In this document: in pieces, positions 7,763-16,221 of the stretch | How the letters are laid out: the number at the start of each line of letters is the position of its first letter | How positions within the stretch are numbered: position 1 is the stretch's first letter | NCBI GenBank assembly: GCA_020629035.1 | Contig: JAHDEC010000030.1 | Location: 1-39,879, forward strand | Reading direction: 5' to 3' | From: Saprospiraceae bacterium | GTDB taxonomy: Bacteria > Bacteroidota > Bacteroidia > Chitinophagales > Saprospiraceae | Length of the DNA: 39,879 bases | The notes under the pieces: generated by a model | Told to the model about the DNA's origin: nothing | Database searches by the model: none | What the model saw: the letters and a program-made list of their open reading frames with translations, nothing else | Program-made: the position numbers and the translations under genes

Positions 7763-10036
7763 ATGAGAATTGCCATCCTTGTTCTTTTCACTTTCTATTG
7801 TCAGATACTTTTAAGTCAAGCTTTATCCGGTATAGTTATCGATGAATATGGAAATACTCTGCCAGGTGCTTCACTTTATGCGTATAATGAAGAAGGAAGA
7901 TTATTGACCGGAACAACCTGTGATGAACAAGGTAAGTTCAGCATTAAAAAGGGAGAAAAAGTACATGAACTCAAAGTTAGCTATGTAGGTTTCATTACCA
8001 AAAAACAAATCGTCGAACAACCAGCTGAGTTTGTTACCATCAAACTAAAACAGAAAATCAACACCATTAATGAAGTAGTTCTTAAGTCCTACCCTTATCA
8101 CTATTTTAGTACAGATGCAACCGGCAAACTAAGTATTAAAGGCAAGCACCCCGGACTTGCAGCAACTTTTGAAGATCCTAGCAGAGCACTTATGCGTACT
8201 CCTGCAATGAGTTTTGATAATGATCAATCCAATGCAATAATATATCGAGGTATGCCTTCGCACATGATGAAATGGGAAATGGATGGAGCAGAAATTATCA
8301 ACCCAAATCACCTTAGCAATGCAGGCACAGCTACCGATTTGAGTAGCACCAACGCTGGAGGTGTTTTAGCAATACCTTTTGATTATTTAGCTGATTTCAC
8401 CTTTTTTAATAGTCCTTATTATGCTGAGCATGGAAATGCAATTGCAGGGATTGCAAATCTAAATGTAATCAACAATATAGAAGATAAATCTTCTTTTCTA
8501 AAGATAGGCCTGATAGGTCTTGAAGCGGCATTGGCAAAAACTAGCAAAAAAGAATCCGGCAAATACCTTAAAAACATGTATGCTCACTATAGATATTCTA
8601 CTGTCGGATTATTAAGTGATTTAGGCGTTGATTTTGGTGGAGAAGAAATTCGTTTTCAAGATTTGACGATTAGCACTAGACTTTACGATAGCAAAAAAAG
8701 TAAGCTTGACGCAAATATTGTCCTAGGAAGAAGCAGCAATGAGCATCCAGCTCAGGCATTAATGAACGATGAACAAACCATTCTAGATTTACAGGAGAAC
8801 AATTTTCAAAATGATTTAGTAATCGCTGGATTAACTTGGGATTTAAAGGCTAAGAAAGGTGTAAGCTATCACCATCATTTATACTATTCTGCTAAGCAAG
8901 AATCCAAGTTTGCTGCTCTGGATACTCTGTTGTTAGACGACTACCATTTTGATATTCAGAAGATAGCCTACCAGTTAAAGAGAAAGCGCCAATTTCTAAA
9001 TATTTTTTCCTTTAATTATGGAGCAGACGCCACTTTTCAACAATTCAATTTTAATCATCAAAAACTTGATAAAACGCACGACTATTCTTTAACTAGTTTT
9101 AATATCCATCCGTTTGCAGGTTACTCATTTAAAATTTGGAAGATTAATATGAGTGCCGCCCTGGCAAGTAGTATAAACAACATCAATCGAAATGCTCCAC
9201 TCGAGTTTTCGATAGCAAGTTCTTTTCAGTGGTCTTCTTTCAATGTTGGTTTTCACTTCTCAAGACATAGCCAAACTCCCGACCCAATTGTACTAAGCTA
9301 TGTCCAAGAAAATGGAACCCAGTTAGAAGATGTATCAAATACTAAAGGTTTAAATCTCAGCTTAGAGCTCAATTATAAAGCCCAGGAATCAGCGCGTCTT
9401 TTTAAAATTAAATGGAGACCTTTTTATCATCATCTTACGGATGTTCCCGCCTTTGATAATTACTCTAGTTTAAATGGTTTTTCGTATCTGTACCCAAGCT
9501 ATATACCAGATTTTTCTCTTGAAAACATAGACATTGTAGGTTATGATTTGCAGATAGATGCTGAACTATTGGCTTATTGGTTTTTAAATGCAAATTTTAG
9601 TCAGTTCAATTTTTTAGAACAAAGCTATACCTTGAAATATGATTATGACTACATCATCAATTTAATGTTGACTCGTCAATGGAGTTTAAAAGCTAATCAA
9701 CGTTTATTTTTCTCTGCCGCTTTTCATTCAAGAACTGGGAATAATGAACAAGTTATAGATATCAATAACTCATCTTACGAGCGAACAGTCTTCCTTAATG
9801 AAACGCAAGGATTTGATCAAACTAGTTTTCAAACACTGAATGATTTCCAGCGATTAGACCTTAGAATTAGATATGACTTTGGCAAAAAACAAAAAAACAT
9901 CTTGACGCTTGATATTCAAAATGTCTTAGCAAGAGAAAACGAAGCTTTCAGTATTTATGATCCATTATTAAAGCAGGTGACTACAAGAACACAGCAGGGT
10001 TTAATCCCAGTTATTTCGTATACAAGGAAGCTTTAG
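7763..10036 (+). CDS. TonB-dependent receptor with carboxypeptidase-regulatory-like N-terminus
   Basis: A 757-residue outer-membrane protein. A signal peptide (about 1-20, hydrophobic, ending before ALSGIV) is followed by a carboxypeptidase-regulatory-like beta domain (about 21-95, with the usual GxVxDxxGxxLPGAS opening and SYVGF). Next comes a TonB plug (about 130-235, with IIYRGMPSHMMKWEMDGAEI) and a long beta-barrel region to the C-terminus. No SusD-like partner is adjacent, so it is not a classical glycan-uptake SusC/D pair. As the last gene after an acyl-CoA ligase and an isomerase, it may import the substrate handled by those enzymes, which is inference. Its barrel is shorter than a typical SusC. 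Confidence 0.85.
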   Translation: MRIAILVLFTFYCQILLSQALSGIVIDEYGNTLPGASLYAYNEEGRLLTGTTCDEQGKFSIKKGEKVHELKVSYVGFITKKQIVEQPAEFVTIKLKQKINTINEVVLKSYPYHYFSTDATGKLSIKGKHPGLAATFEDPSRALMRTPAMSFDNDQSNAIIYRGMPSHMMKWEMDGAEIINPNHLSNAGTATDLSSTNAGGVLAIPFDYLADFTFFNSPYYAEHGNAIAGIANLNVINNIEDKSSFLKIGLIGLEAALAKTSKKESGKYLKNMYAHYRYSTVGLLSDLGVDFGGEEIRFQDLTISTRLYDSKKSKLDANIVLGRSSNEHPAQALMNDEQTILDLQENNFQNDLVIAGLTWDLKAKKGVSYHHHLYYSAKQESKFAALDTLLLDDYHFDIQKIAYQLKRKRQFLNIFSFNYGADATFQQFNFNHQKLDKTHDYSLTSFNIHPFAGYSFKIWKINMSAALASSINNINRNAPLEFSIASSFQWSSFNVGFHFSRHSQTPDPIVLSYVQENGTQLEDVSNTKGLNLSLELNYKAQESARLFKIKWRPFYHHLTDVPAFDNYSSLNGFSYLYPSYIPDFSLENIDIVGYDLQIDAELLAYWFLNANFSQFNFLEQSYTLKYDYDYIINLMLTRQWSLKANQRLFFSAAFHSRTGNNEQVIDINNSSYERTVFLNETQGFDQTSFQTLNDFQRLDLRIRYDFGKKQKNILTLDIQNVLARENEAFSIYDPLLKQVTTRTQQGLIPVISYTRKL

Positions 10037-10170
10037 TCGAAAAAAAGGGTGTTTTGGCACTAAATCGGGGCCGAAAAATGTTTGTAAAAGTAACAGACAA
10101 TAAAACCCATGATTACAAGTATTATTATACTAATTCTCGCTAAACTCTTTAGGAAGAATAACGTCCGTGC

Positions 10171-10542
10171 TTAGCTTTTCTTTTTCTTCTTTTTAGATTT
10201 TTTAGCTAATGGATTATAGGCTAAGCATCTATCAATCCAATTTTGTAATTGATCATCAGTTTCAATAGATTCAGCAGTGACCTGTACAAATCCGCTGAGT
10301 GGTCGTCCTGTAAAATCAAAGGGTGAAGCCCCTGAAATTTCCAATGACGCTTCATAGTTTTCTTTGCCGACTCTGGCAATTAAAATGGAGTCACCAGTCG
10401 TTTTGTCTTTGTGCGTGCCTACACACATTTTATCATCGACCATAAAACACATGCCTCCCATCATCTTGATAATACGATACTCACTTCCTCTTATGGTAAG
10501 TCCATTGGCTATTCTGTCAATAAAGAGTTGGTTGTCAGCCAT
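10171..10542 (-). CDS. TfoX/Sxy N-terminal domain protein
   Basis: A 123-residue protein consisting of a TfoX N-terminal domain only. Visible signature pieces are MMGGMCFMVDDKMCVG (about 29-44), ILIARVGKENYEASL and DFTGRPLSGFVQV, as in stand-alone TfoX-N proteins of many bacteria. The C-terminal DNA-competence domain of Escherichia coli Sxy is absent, so a role in competence should not be assumed. The C-terminus ends in a Lys/Ser run (KKSKKKKKKS), which could bind nucleic acid. It lies alone on the minus strand between two plus-strand genes. Function unknown. Confidence 0.85.
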   Translation of the reverse strand: MADNQLFIDRIANGLTIRGSEYRIIKMMGGMCFMVDDKMCVGTHKDKTTGDSILIARVGKENYEASLEISGASPFDFTGRPLSGFVQVTAESIETDDQLQNWIDRCLAYNPLAKKSKKKKKKS

Positions 10543-10574
10543 GTCGGTTTTTCTTAAAGTTAAAGATTGTCGGT

Positions 10575-10582
10575 TATATTTG
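10575..10582 (+). promoter_or_regulatory. -7 box upstream of the 10603 lipoprotein gene
   Basis: TATATTTG matches TAnnTTTG exactly and lies 20 bases before the ATG of the lipoprotein gene. The predicted leader is only about 13 bases. Confidence 0.55.
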
Positions 10583-10602
10583 TAGGGCTATAAATTTAAG
10601 GT

Positions 10603-11238
10603 ATGAAAAATGTTCCTCTTCTATTAGGTATGCTTCTTATTCTTTGTTTTTCTTGTGGAAGAGATTGTGAAGATATTAAAGTTGGCGATGTCCGACTAAT
10701 AGATGGTAGTGCTGCTTATGCACCTTATGAAGATGGTCAAAGTCTTTCCTTTTCAAATTCGGCAGGAGAAATGCTAGTCTTTGCGGTCGAAAAGCTGGAG
10801 ACTACAGGAAAAATTTGTACAAAATATTTGTGTAGTAATTCTAGCAGTCCGTTCCAAAATGTCCCTTGTGAGTATGTGGGATCAACTAATATTCGTAATG
10901 TACTCAGATCAGGTGATTCCCTGATTATTGATATTAATTTGGTAATTGAGAATTATCAAGAAGAGTCAATGTTGTTTTACGATTTAGTTTCTGTTAATTT
11001 TTCGGGAGTGGGAGCATTAGCCTCAGCTAGCCATGTCACCAATGTGCACTTTAATGATCCAGTTTTTGATCAAAGTACTATTTTCAGAGAGCCATATTTC
11101 GAATTCAAAAACGAATATTTAATCGCTGGGCAAAGCTTTAATGATGTGCTTGTTTCTGCGGAAGGCAGTAACCAATTAATCTATAAAGATGGTGAAGGTT
11201 TAGTCGCTATAAAATATCAAGACAATTACTATTTCTAA
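10603..11238 (+). CDS. Hypothetical lipoprotein
   Basis: A 211-residue protein with a lipoprotein signal peptide: hydrophobic core followed by the lipobox LCFSC, lipid-modified Cys at 18, then GRDCED. The mature part contains further Cys residues (in DCED, KICTKYLC and VPCEY) that could form disulfides. It is rich in short beta-prone segments, but no family is recognised. It is expressed as a single gene from the -7 box 20 bases upstream. Its TAA stop overlaps the stop of the convergent ABC permease gene by four bases in opposite orientation, so there is no room for a separate terminator. Confidence 0.75.
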   Translation: MKNVPLLLGMLLILCFSCGRDCEDIKVGDVRLIDGSAAYAPYEDGQSLSFSNSAGEMLVFAVEKLETTGKICTKYLCSNSSSPFQNVPCEYVGSTNIRNVLRSGDSLIIDINLVIENYQEESMLFYDLVSVNFSGVGALASASHVTNVHFNDPVFDQSTIFREPYFEFKNEYLIAGQSFNDVLVSAEGSNQLIYKDGEGLVAIKYQDNYYF

Positions 11239-12578
11239 GCTTTATAAAACAGCCATTTCCCCAATTCTTTAAAGCTAACTTTCTTACCATACATTAGAAT
11301 CCCTACTCGATAAATTTTACCTGCTAGCCACACAAAAAAGACACATGAAGCAATCAATATTACTATCGACAAAATCACTTGCCATATCGGTGGATCAAAG
11401 GCTAATCTAGCAGGCATGATGATCGGTGAAAATAAAGGAAACATGGATCCAAAAATTGCCATGTTACCATTGGGGTTTTGAAGTACTCCTTGTAACATAA
11501 TAAAAGCTATAACTACAGGAATAACAATAGGGATCATTAATTGCTGACCTTCGCCCATATCGTCCCCAATCGCTGAACCAATTGCAGCAAACATAGATGA
11601 ATAGATAAAATACCCACCAAAGAAAAAGACTACAAAAACCGGAATAATTAAACCCCAATTAAGGCTATTAAATTCCGTAATAATTTGACTTACATTAAAA
11701 CCATCCAGGCTGGCTTTCCCTGTATTCATGTTTTGAGCCAATTCTACTAATTCTGCTGATTGCTCAGCATTTCCACCAATAAATAATTGGACAACGATTA
11801 ATATAAGTGGTACAAGAATAATCCAGATGGTAAGTTGTGTTAATCCGACAGCACCAACTCCTAAAATTTTACCAAGCATGAGTTGAAAAGGCTTAATCGA
11901 AGAAATCATAACTTCTACAATTCGGTTAATTTTTTCTTCCATGATAGATCTCATGACCATTCCACCATAAATAAAGATCACCATATACATAAGAAAGCCC
12001 ATCAATCCCCCAAGCACAGTTCCAATTATCAAGGATAGCTTTCCTGATTTTGCGGCATCCTCCTCTCCAGCTGCAATTTTTTCTAACAAAACACCGTCTT
12101 CAAATTCAATTTTAGTATTAAAACTATCGTACAAATCAAGATCAATACTCGACTGTTCTATTTTATGGTTTTTGTATGATTTACCGATGGAAGACTCTAG
12201 ATTACTTATCGTTACCACACTGAGTTTCTCCTTGGAAAAATACCTTACTTGATGCTTTTTCAAACTCATGTCTTCAAAGGGAGGAATATGGACTAATAGA
12301 TCATATTTCTCTTGATAGTTTTCCTTTATTTCATTGATATCTTTATCTGTAAAATGATAGGTATGTGTCTTGGATTCAGGATTGCTCGCCTCAAAAATTT
12401 TAGACTCATCAACAAAGACGATGTTTTTCGAAGAGGCTCCACCTTTGGAAGCAAAATAGCCTGCCATGAATGCCATAAGACCAATACCAATAGGAGTTAA
12501 TAAAGTCGCAATGATGAAGGTCTTTTTTCGAACCCGCACCAAGTATTCTCTCCAAGCAACTAAGCGTACTTTATTCAT
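11235..12578 (-). CDS. ABC-2 type transporter permease (NatB-like)
   Basis: A 447-residue membrane subunit of an ABC exporter. The N-terminus has a cytoplasmic stretch with AWREYLVRVRKKTF, then a first membrane helix (about 20-42). A large external domain (about 43-180) follows, and then a cluster of five or more hydrophobic helices to the C-terminus. This is the NatB/YhaP-type topology. The helix-coupling motif EEKINRIVEVMISSIKP, typical of this permease group, is present. Its ATG overlaps the stop of the ATPase gene by four bases (ATGA), giving coupled translation. NatAB homologues export Na+ in Bacillus, but substrates of most relatives are unknown, so sodium export is only a possibility here. 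Confidence 0.88.
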   Translation of the reverse strand: MNKVRLVAWREYLVRVRKKTFIIATLLTPIGIGLMAFMAGYFASKGGASSKNIVFVDESKIFEASNPESKTHTYHFTDKDINEIKENYQEKYDLLVHIPPFEDMSLKKHQVRYFSKEKLSVVTISNLESSIGKSYKNHKIEQSSIDLDLYDSFNTKIEFEDGVLLEKIAAGEEDAAKSGKLSLIIGTVLGGLMGFLMYMVIFIYGGMVMRSIMEEKINRIVEVMISSIKPFQLMLGKILGVGAVGLTQLTIWIILVPLILIVVQLFIGGNAEQSAELVELAQNMNTGKASLDGFNVSQIITEFNSLNWGLIIPVFVVFFFGGYFIYSSMFAAIGSAIGDDMGEGQQLMIPIVIPVVIAFIMLQGVLQNPNGNMAIFGSMFPLFSPIIMPARLAFDPPIWQVILSIVILIASCVFFVWLAGKIYRVGILMYGKKVSFKELGKWLFYKA

Positions 12579-13477
12579 GATGGTTTGTTTTCTATTAGGC
12601 TAATAAATATTTCGTTCAATTTAGGAAGACGTTCTTCAAATTTGAGGATTTGGCTTCCTTGTTGGATTAAATTTGCAAGAGCATCATTGGTGTTTGCCGA
12701 TGATTTAAGTTTGATTAATGCTTTGTTATTATCATCAGAAACCACATCAAATATTGGACTTGATTGGATGCTAGTTAGTCCACTGTATTCTATATAAAAT
12801 TGGTTCTTTTTAAACTGATCTTTTACTTCATTAACTTTTCCTTCTAGCATTTTTTGCCCGGCATTAATCAAGACAATATCCTTGCATATTTCTTCGACCT
12901 GTTCCATTCGATGAGTAGAAAAAATTATGCTAGTACCTTCATCGTTCATTTTAAATATCTCATCCTTTATGAGATTGGTATTTAGCGGATCTAAGCCAGT
13001 AAATGGTTCATCTAAAATAATTAAGCTGGGCTTATGCATGACCGTGGCAATAAACTGAATTTTCTGTTGCATGCCTTTAGATAGTTCTTCAATTTTCTTA
13101 CCCCACCAAGATCCTATTTCAAACTTCTCTAACCAATGATCAATAACCTTTCTGGCTTCTCTCTTATCGAGTTCTCTTAACTGAGCAAGATACATTAACT
13201 GCTCACCGACTTTCATCTTTTTATATAATCCTCGCTCTTCAGGCATATACCCTACATCCCTAATTCTTGTATCTCCGAGTGGCACACCATCCAGTAGAAT
13301 TTGGCCAGAATCAGCTCCAGTAATACGCGTGATTATTCGGATAAGGGAAGTTTTACCTGCACCATTTGGACCAAGCAAACCAAAGATGCTCCCTTTAGGG
13401 ACATTAAACGAAACATCATTCACTGCTTTATAATCACCATATTGCTTGGTCACATGTTCGATGGACAAAACGTTCAT
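12575..13477 (-). CDS. ABC transporter ATP-binding protein (NatA-like)
   Basis: A 300-residue ATPase subunit. Walker A GPNGAGKT is at residues 36-43, the ABC signature LSKGMQQ at 132-138, Walker B LIILDEP at 152-158 with the catalytic Glu, and the H-loop His in STHRMEQ. After the ATPase domain comes a C-terminal extension of about 85 residues, usual for NatA/CcmA-type ATPases that pair with ABC-2 permeases. It is the first gene of a two-gene operon and overlaps its permease partner by four bases. Upstream (13478-13677) is a 200-bp divergent gap with no exact TAnnTTTG box on either strand. Confidence 0.93.
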   Translation of the reverse strand: MNVLSIEHVTKQYGDYKAVNDVSFNVPKGSIFGLLGPNGAGKTSLIRIITRITGADSGQILLDGVPLGDTRIRDVGYMPEERGLYKKMKVGEQLMYLAQLRELDKREARKVIDHWLEKFEIGSWWGKKIEELSKGMQQKIQFIATVMHKPSLIILDEPFTGLDPLNTNLIKDEIFKMNDEGTSIIFSTHRMEQVEEICKDIVLINAGQKMLEGKVNEVKDQFKKNQFYIEYSGLTSIQSSPIFDVVSDDNNKALIKLKSSANTNDALANLIQQGSQILKFEERLPKLNEIFISLIENKPS

Positions 13478-13677
13478 ATTCTAGATTTATACATCCAAGA
13501 TAGGCTAATCATGCAGTTTAGAAAGATAAATTCGATAAGCCATTAAATATTTTGGATAGATGTTAATCTATTATTAAAGTCTAACTTAATTTAGTTACGA
13601 AGGGCCTTAAAGATGGTCTAATAATTGTCACCCTTTTATAAATAAGGTCTGATAATTTTAAAATTTAAAATGTCATT

Positions 13678-14352
13678 ATGAAAAAATCTACATTGTTTAA
13701 TGCTGTTTGCGCTTTGCTTTTTATGAGCTTGAGTATCAATGCCCAAGTAGAACAAAAAGAAATGATCATGAGTCATGGTCCTCAAAACGGATATTCTCAA
13801 GATCATTTAGATGCTAATGAAAAACATGTTTCTGAAGCATGGAAAAATTTACTTAAAGAATATAAAGGGAAGGTAAAAAAGAACAGAAAATCGGGCGAAT
13901 ATGAAGCTTTTGAAGTTACGATTCCAATGGTCTCAAACCAACCTTTAAGTGTATATCTTCTTGTGGAAGAGAAAGAAAACATGAGCAGTTCCACTGTATT
14001 TGTGGATGATGGGACACAATATCTCGATGAAAATAATGCCTCTGAGGCTTCAGCTAATTTGAATAAGTTGCTCATTGAATTTGGTCATAACGTAGAACGA
14101 CTAGCTGTAGAAGATATAATTAAGGAAGAGGAAAAGACAGGAAAGAAATTTGAGAAAGATCTAGAGAAATTAGAAACAGACAATAAGAAGTTACACCAAG
14201 ATATCGAAGATTACCAAAATAAAATTGCTCAAGCAGAACTAGATATCGAAAAAAACTTGAGTGAACAAGACAACAAACAAGTTGAGATTAAAGCACAGAC
14301 GAAATTAATTGAGGCGGTAAAAGATCGATTAAACAACATTGGCAAAAATTAA
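13678..14352 (+). CDS. Secreted protein of unknown function with C-terminal coiled coil
   Basis: A 224-residue protein with a classical signal peptide (MKKS, hydrophobic core, cleavage after SINA at about 22). Residues 23-140 form a mixed alpha/beta region with the sequence YEAFEVTIPMVSNQPLSVYLLVEE and no recognised family. Residues about 145-222 are strongly charged heptad-like sequence (EEEKTGKKFEKDLEKLETDNKKL onwards), predicted to be a coiled coil that could mediate oligomerisation in the periplasm. A strong intrinsic terminator follows 28 bases after the stop, so the gene is monocistronic. Confidence 0.8.
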   Translation: MKKSTLFNAVCALLFMSLSINAQVEQKEMIMSHGPQNGYSQDHLDANEKHVSEAWKNLLKEYKGKVKKNRKSGEYEAFEVTIPMVSNQPLSVYLLVEEKENMSSSTVFVDDGTQYLDENNASEASANLNKLLIEFGHNVERLAVEDIIKEEEKTGKKFEKDLEKLETDNKKLHQDIEDYQNKIAQAELDIEKNLSEQDNKQVEIKAQTKLIEAVKDRLNNIGKN

Positions 14353-14380
14353 ACTCAAAAAATAAAATACTAACAAAATA

Positions 14381-14409
14381 AAGCGACTTTTTTCAGGTCG
14401 CTTTTTTTT
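14381..14409 (+). terminator. Rho-independent terminator after the coiled-coil protein gene
   Basis: AAGCGAC (14381-14387) pairs perfectly with GTCGCTT (14397-14403) around a 9-base loop, followed by a run of eight T residues. Confidence 0.9.
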
Positions 14410-14572
14410 ATTTAGGGCTTAATCTTTATGAGCTACACATGACTTAATTTTCTCATATAAAGCATAACTTATTGATTAGGAATAGCTATATATGAAACTT
14501 TTTATCATATAGAATTTGTATATATATGTAAGCATAAATCATTCATTGCTGGTTACAATACGCTAAGATTGA

Positions 14573-14612
14573 TTATCCACATTAAAAGTCGATAATCAAC
14601 ATGTTATCAACA
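14573..14612 (+). promoter_or_regulatory. Cluster of three DnaA-box-like repeats upstream of dnaB
   Basis: TTATCCACA at 14573-14581 is a perfect match to the DnaA box. TAATCAACA at 14593-14601 has two differences and TTATCAACA at 14604-14612 has one. They are in the same orientation with start-to-start spacings of 20 and 11 bases, roughly two and one helical turns, and they follow an AT-rich stretch. Either DnaA control of dnaB or part of a replication origin would fit. Confidence 0.5.
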
Positions 14613-14654
14613 ATGGTGATTAATGGCGCCTTAAGGGATATGCAGAAAAGCTAT

Positions 14655-14662
14655 TAGTTTTG
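14655..14662 (+). promoter_or_regulatory. -7 box of the dnaB promoter
   Basis: TAGTTTTG matches TAnnTTTG, 48 bases upstream of the dnaB ATG and about 43 bases downstream of the last DnaA-box-like repeat. Confidence 0.5.
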
Positions 14663-14709
14663 GGGCTCAATATTAAGTAAACACATCACTCGCTCAGTTT
14701 AACAAATCA

Positions 14710-16221
14710 ATGGCCAAAAATTATAAAAAAGATCTAGAACAAAATGCAGCCGAAGAACTTATGTTTGGCAAAGTACAACCTCAGGCGCTAGATTTAGAAG
14801 AAGCTGTGTTAGGAGCCATTATGCTTGACACAGAGGCCATGCCTATTGTTACTGAAATCTTGCGATCAGAGAGCTTTTATCATCAAGGACATCAAGAAAT
14901 TTTTACAGCAATGATGGAGCTGTACGAAATCATGAAACCCATAGATATCTTGACGGTTCATGAAGTCTTGAAGAAAAAAGATATGCTCGATAAAGTAGGT
15001 GGTGTTTCTTATTTAATGGAACTTACTAACAAGGTGGCTTCAGCGGCTAACATTGAGTATCATGCAAGGATAATCATTCAAAAATACATTCAGCGTGAAC
15101 TAATCAGAATATCCACTCGAACCATTTCTGACGCTTTTGAGGACAAAATTGATGTCTTAGATATGCTAGACAAAGCAGAGCAAGACTTGTTTGACATTAC
15201 TGATAAAAACTTAAACACTAGTTACAAGAAAATCAGTATGCTTTTGAATACCGTCCAAAAGCAAATCGAAACAGTAAGTAAGAAAGAAGAAGGTATGACC
15301 GGTGTAACAACTGGTTTTAAAATGCTCGATAAACTAACCAGTGGATGGCAGCCATCTGATTTAATTATTTTAGCTGCACGTCCAGGTATGGGTAAAACAG
15401 CTTTTACACTTTCTCTAGCCAAAAATGCAGCTGAAGCAGGAATAGGTGTGGCTATATTCTCTCTGGAGATGGGTGACACGCAATTGACTCAACGTCTTAT
15501 TTCTATGGAGTCTGAAATTTCTTCTAGTAAGCTTAGGAATGGTCAGCTAGAGGATCACGAATGGCCTAAATTACAACGGGCAGTCGATAAACTCTCAGAT
15601 GCACCCATTTATATAGACGACACACCAGCCATTAATATATTCGAACTTCGGGCAAAATGTCGAAGACTTAAACAAAACCATGGAATTGGTTTGGTGGTTA
15701 TCGATTATTTGCAACTCATGGGAGCAAATCCTAACAAGCAAAGAGGAAATCGAGAACAAGAGATTAGTGCCATTTCAAGAGCACTCAAAGGACTTGCAAA
15801 AGAAATGCAAGTACCCGTGATTGCCTTGTCACAGTTATCTAGAGCTGTAGAAACCAGAGGTGGAGATAAGCGACCTCAGCTTTCTGATTTACGGGAATCT
15901 GGAGCGATCGAGCAAGATGCAGATATTGTAACTTTTATCTATCGAGCAGGCTACTACCAGCAATTAGATGGTGGAGATTTAGAGGTGCCAGAAAATGAGG
16001 CAGAAATCATTATCGCCAAGCATAGAAATGGAGCTTTAGATACGGTAAAACTTGCTTTTATTGGCCAATATGTGAAGTTTGCTGAACCTGATAATATGAA
16101 TTTCTCAGCTTTTGGTGACCTCACTAATAATGATCCTTTTGCCACAGGTAGTTCAGTAACTTTTCCTTCTAAAATGAATCCAGAAGATACCGATTACGGT
16201 TTTGACAATGATGCGCCTTAA
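14710..16221 (+). CDS. dnaB: Replicative DNA helicase DnaB
   Basis: The hexameric ring helicase that unwinds DNA at the replication fork. The 503 residues contain the N-terminal primase-interaction domain (about 26-125, LEEAVLGAIMLD onward), the linker helix and the RecA-like motor. In the motor, Walker A RPGMGKTA is at 224-231, Walker B VVIDYLQLM at 329-337, and the DnaB motif LSDLRESGAIEQDAD at 391-405. The C-terminal tail (about 455-503) is Asn/Asp/Ser-rich and probably disordered. No intein interrupts the usual insertion sites. Its 3' end overlaps the pseudouridine synthase gene, so the two are co-transcribed. Confidence 0.97.
   Translation: MAKNYKKDLEQNAAEELMFGKVQPQALDLEEAVLGAIMLDTEAMPIVTEILRSESFYHQGHQEIFTAMMELYEIMKPIDILTVHEVLKKKDMLDKVGGVSYLMELTNKVASAANIEYHARIIIQKYIQRELIRISTRTISDAFEDKIDVLDMLDKAEQDLFDITDKNLNTSYKKISMLLNTVQKQIETVSKKEEGMTGVTTGFKMLDKLTSGWQPSDLIILAARPGMGKTAFTLSLAKNAAEAGIGVAIFSLEMGDTQLTQRLISMESEISSSKLRNGQLEDHEWPKLQRAVDKLSDAPIYIDDTPAINIFELRAKCRRLKQNHGIGLVVIDYLQLMGANPNKQRGNREQEISAISRALKGLAKEMQVPVIALSQLSRAVETRGGDKRPQLSDLRESGAIEQDADIVTFIYRAGYYQQLDGGDLEVPENEAEIIIAKHRNGALDTVKLAFIGQYVKFAEPDNMNFSAFGDLTNNDPFATGSSVTFPSKMNPEDTDYGFDNDAP

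Larger units (their letters stand above)
14353..14709 (+). other. 357-bp intergenic region upstream of dnaB
   Basis: It contains an intrinsic terminator (14381-14409), an AT-rich stretch of about 100 bases (roughly 14450-14550, with TATATATG-type runs), three DnaA-box-like repeats (14573-14612) and a -7 box (14655-14662). No ORF worth calling is present. It is the longest non-coding stretch in the window. Confidence 0.8.

Noticed and set aside
10037-10170. Possible small gene or RNA in the gap between the receptor and TfoX-N genes
   Set aside because: No ORF with a plausible start, no stable hairpin and no promoter box is seen.
14000-14020. TGTGGATGA, a near DnaA box on the minus strand inside the coiled-coil gene
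   Set aside because: It is a single one-mismatch hit inside coding sequence, expected by chance.
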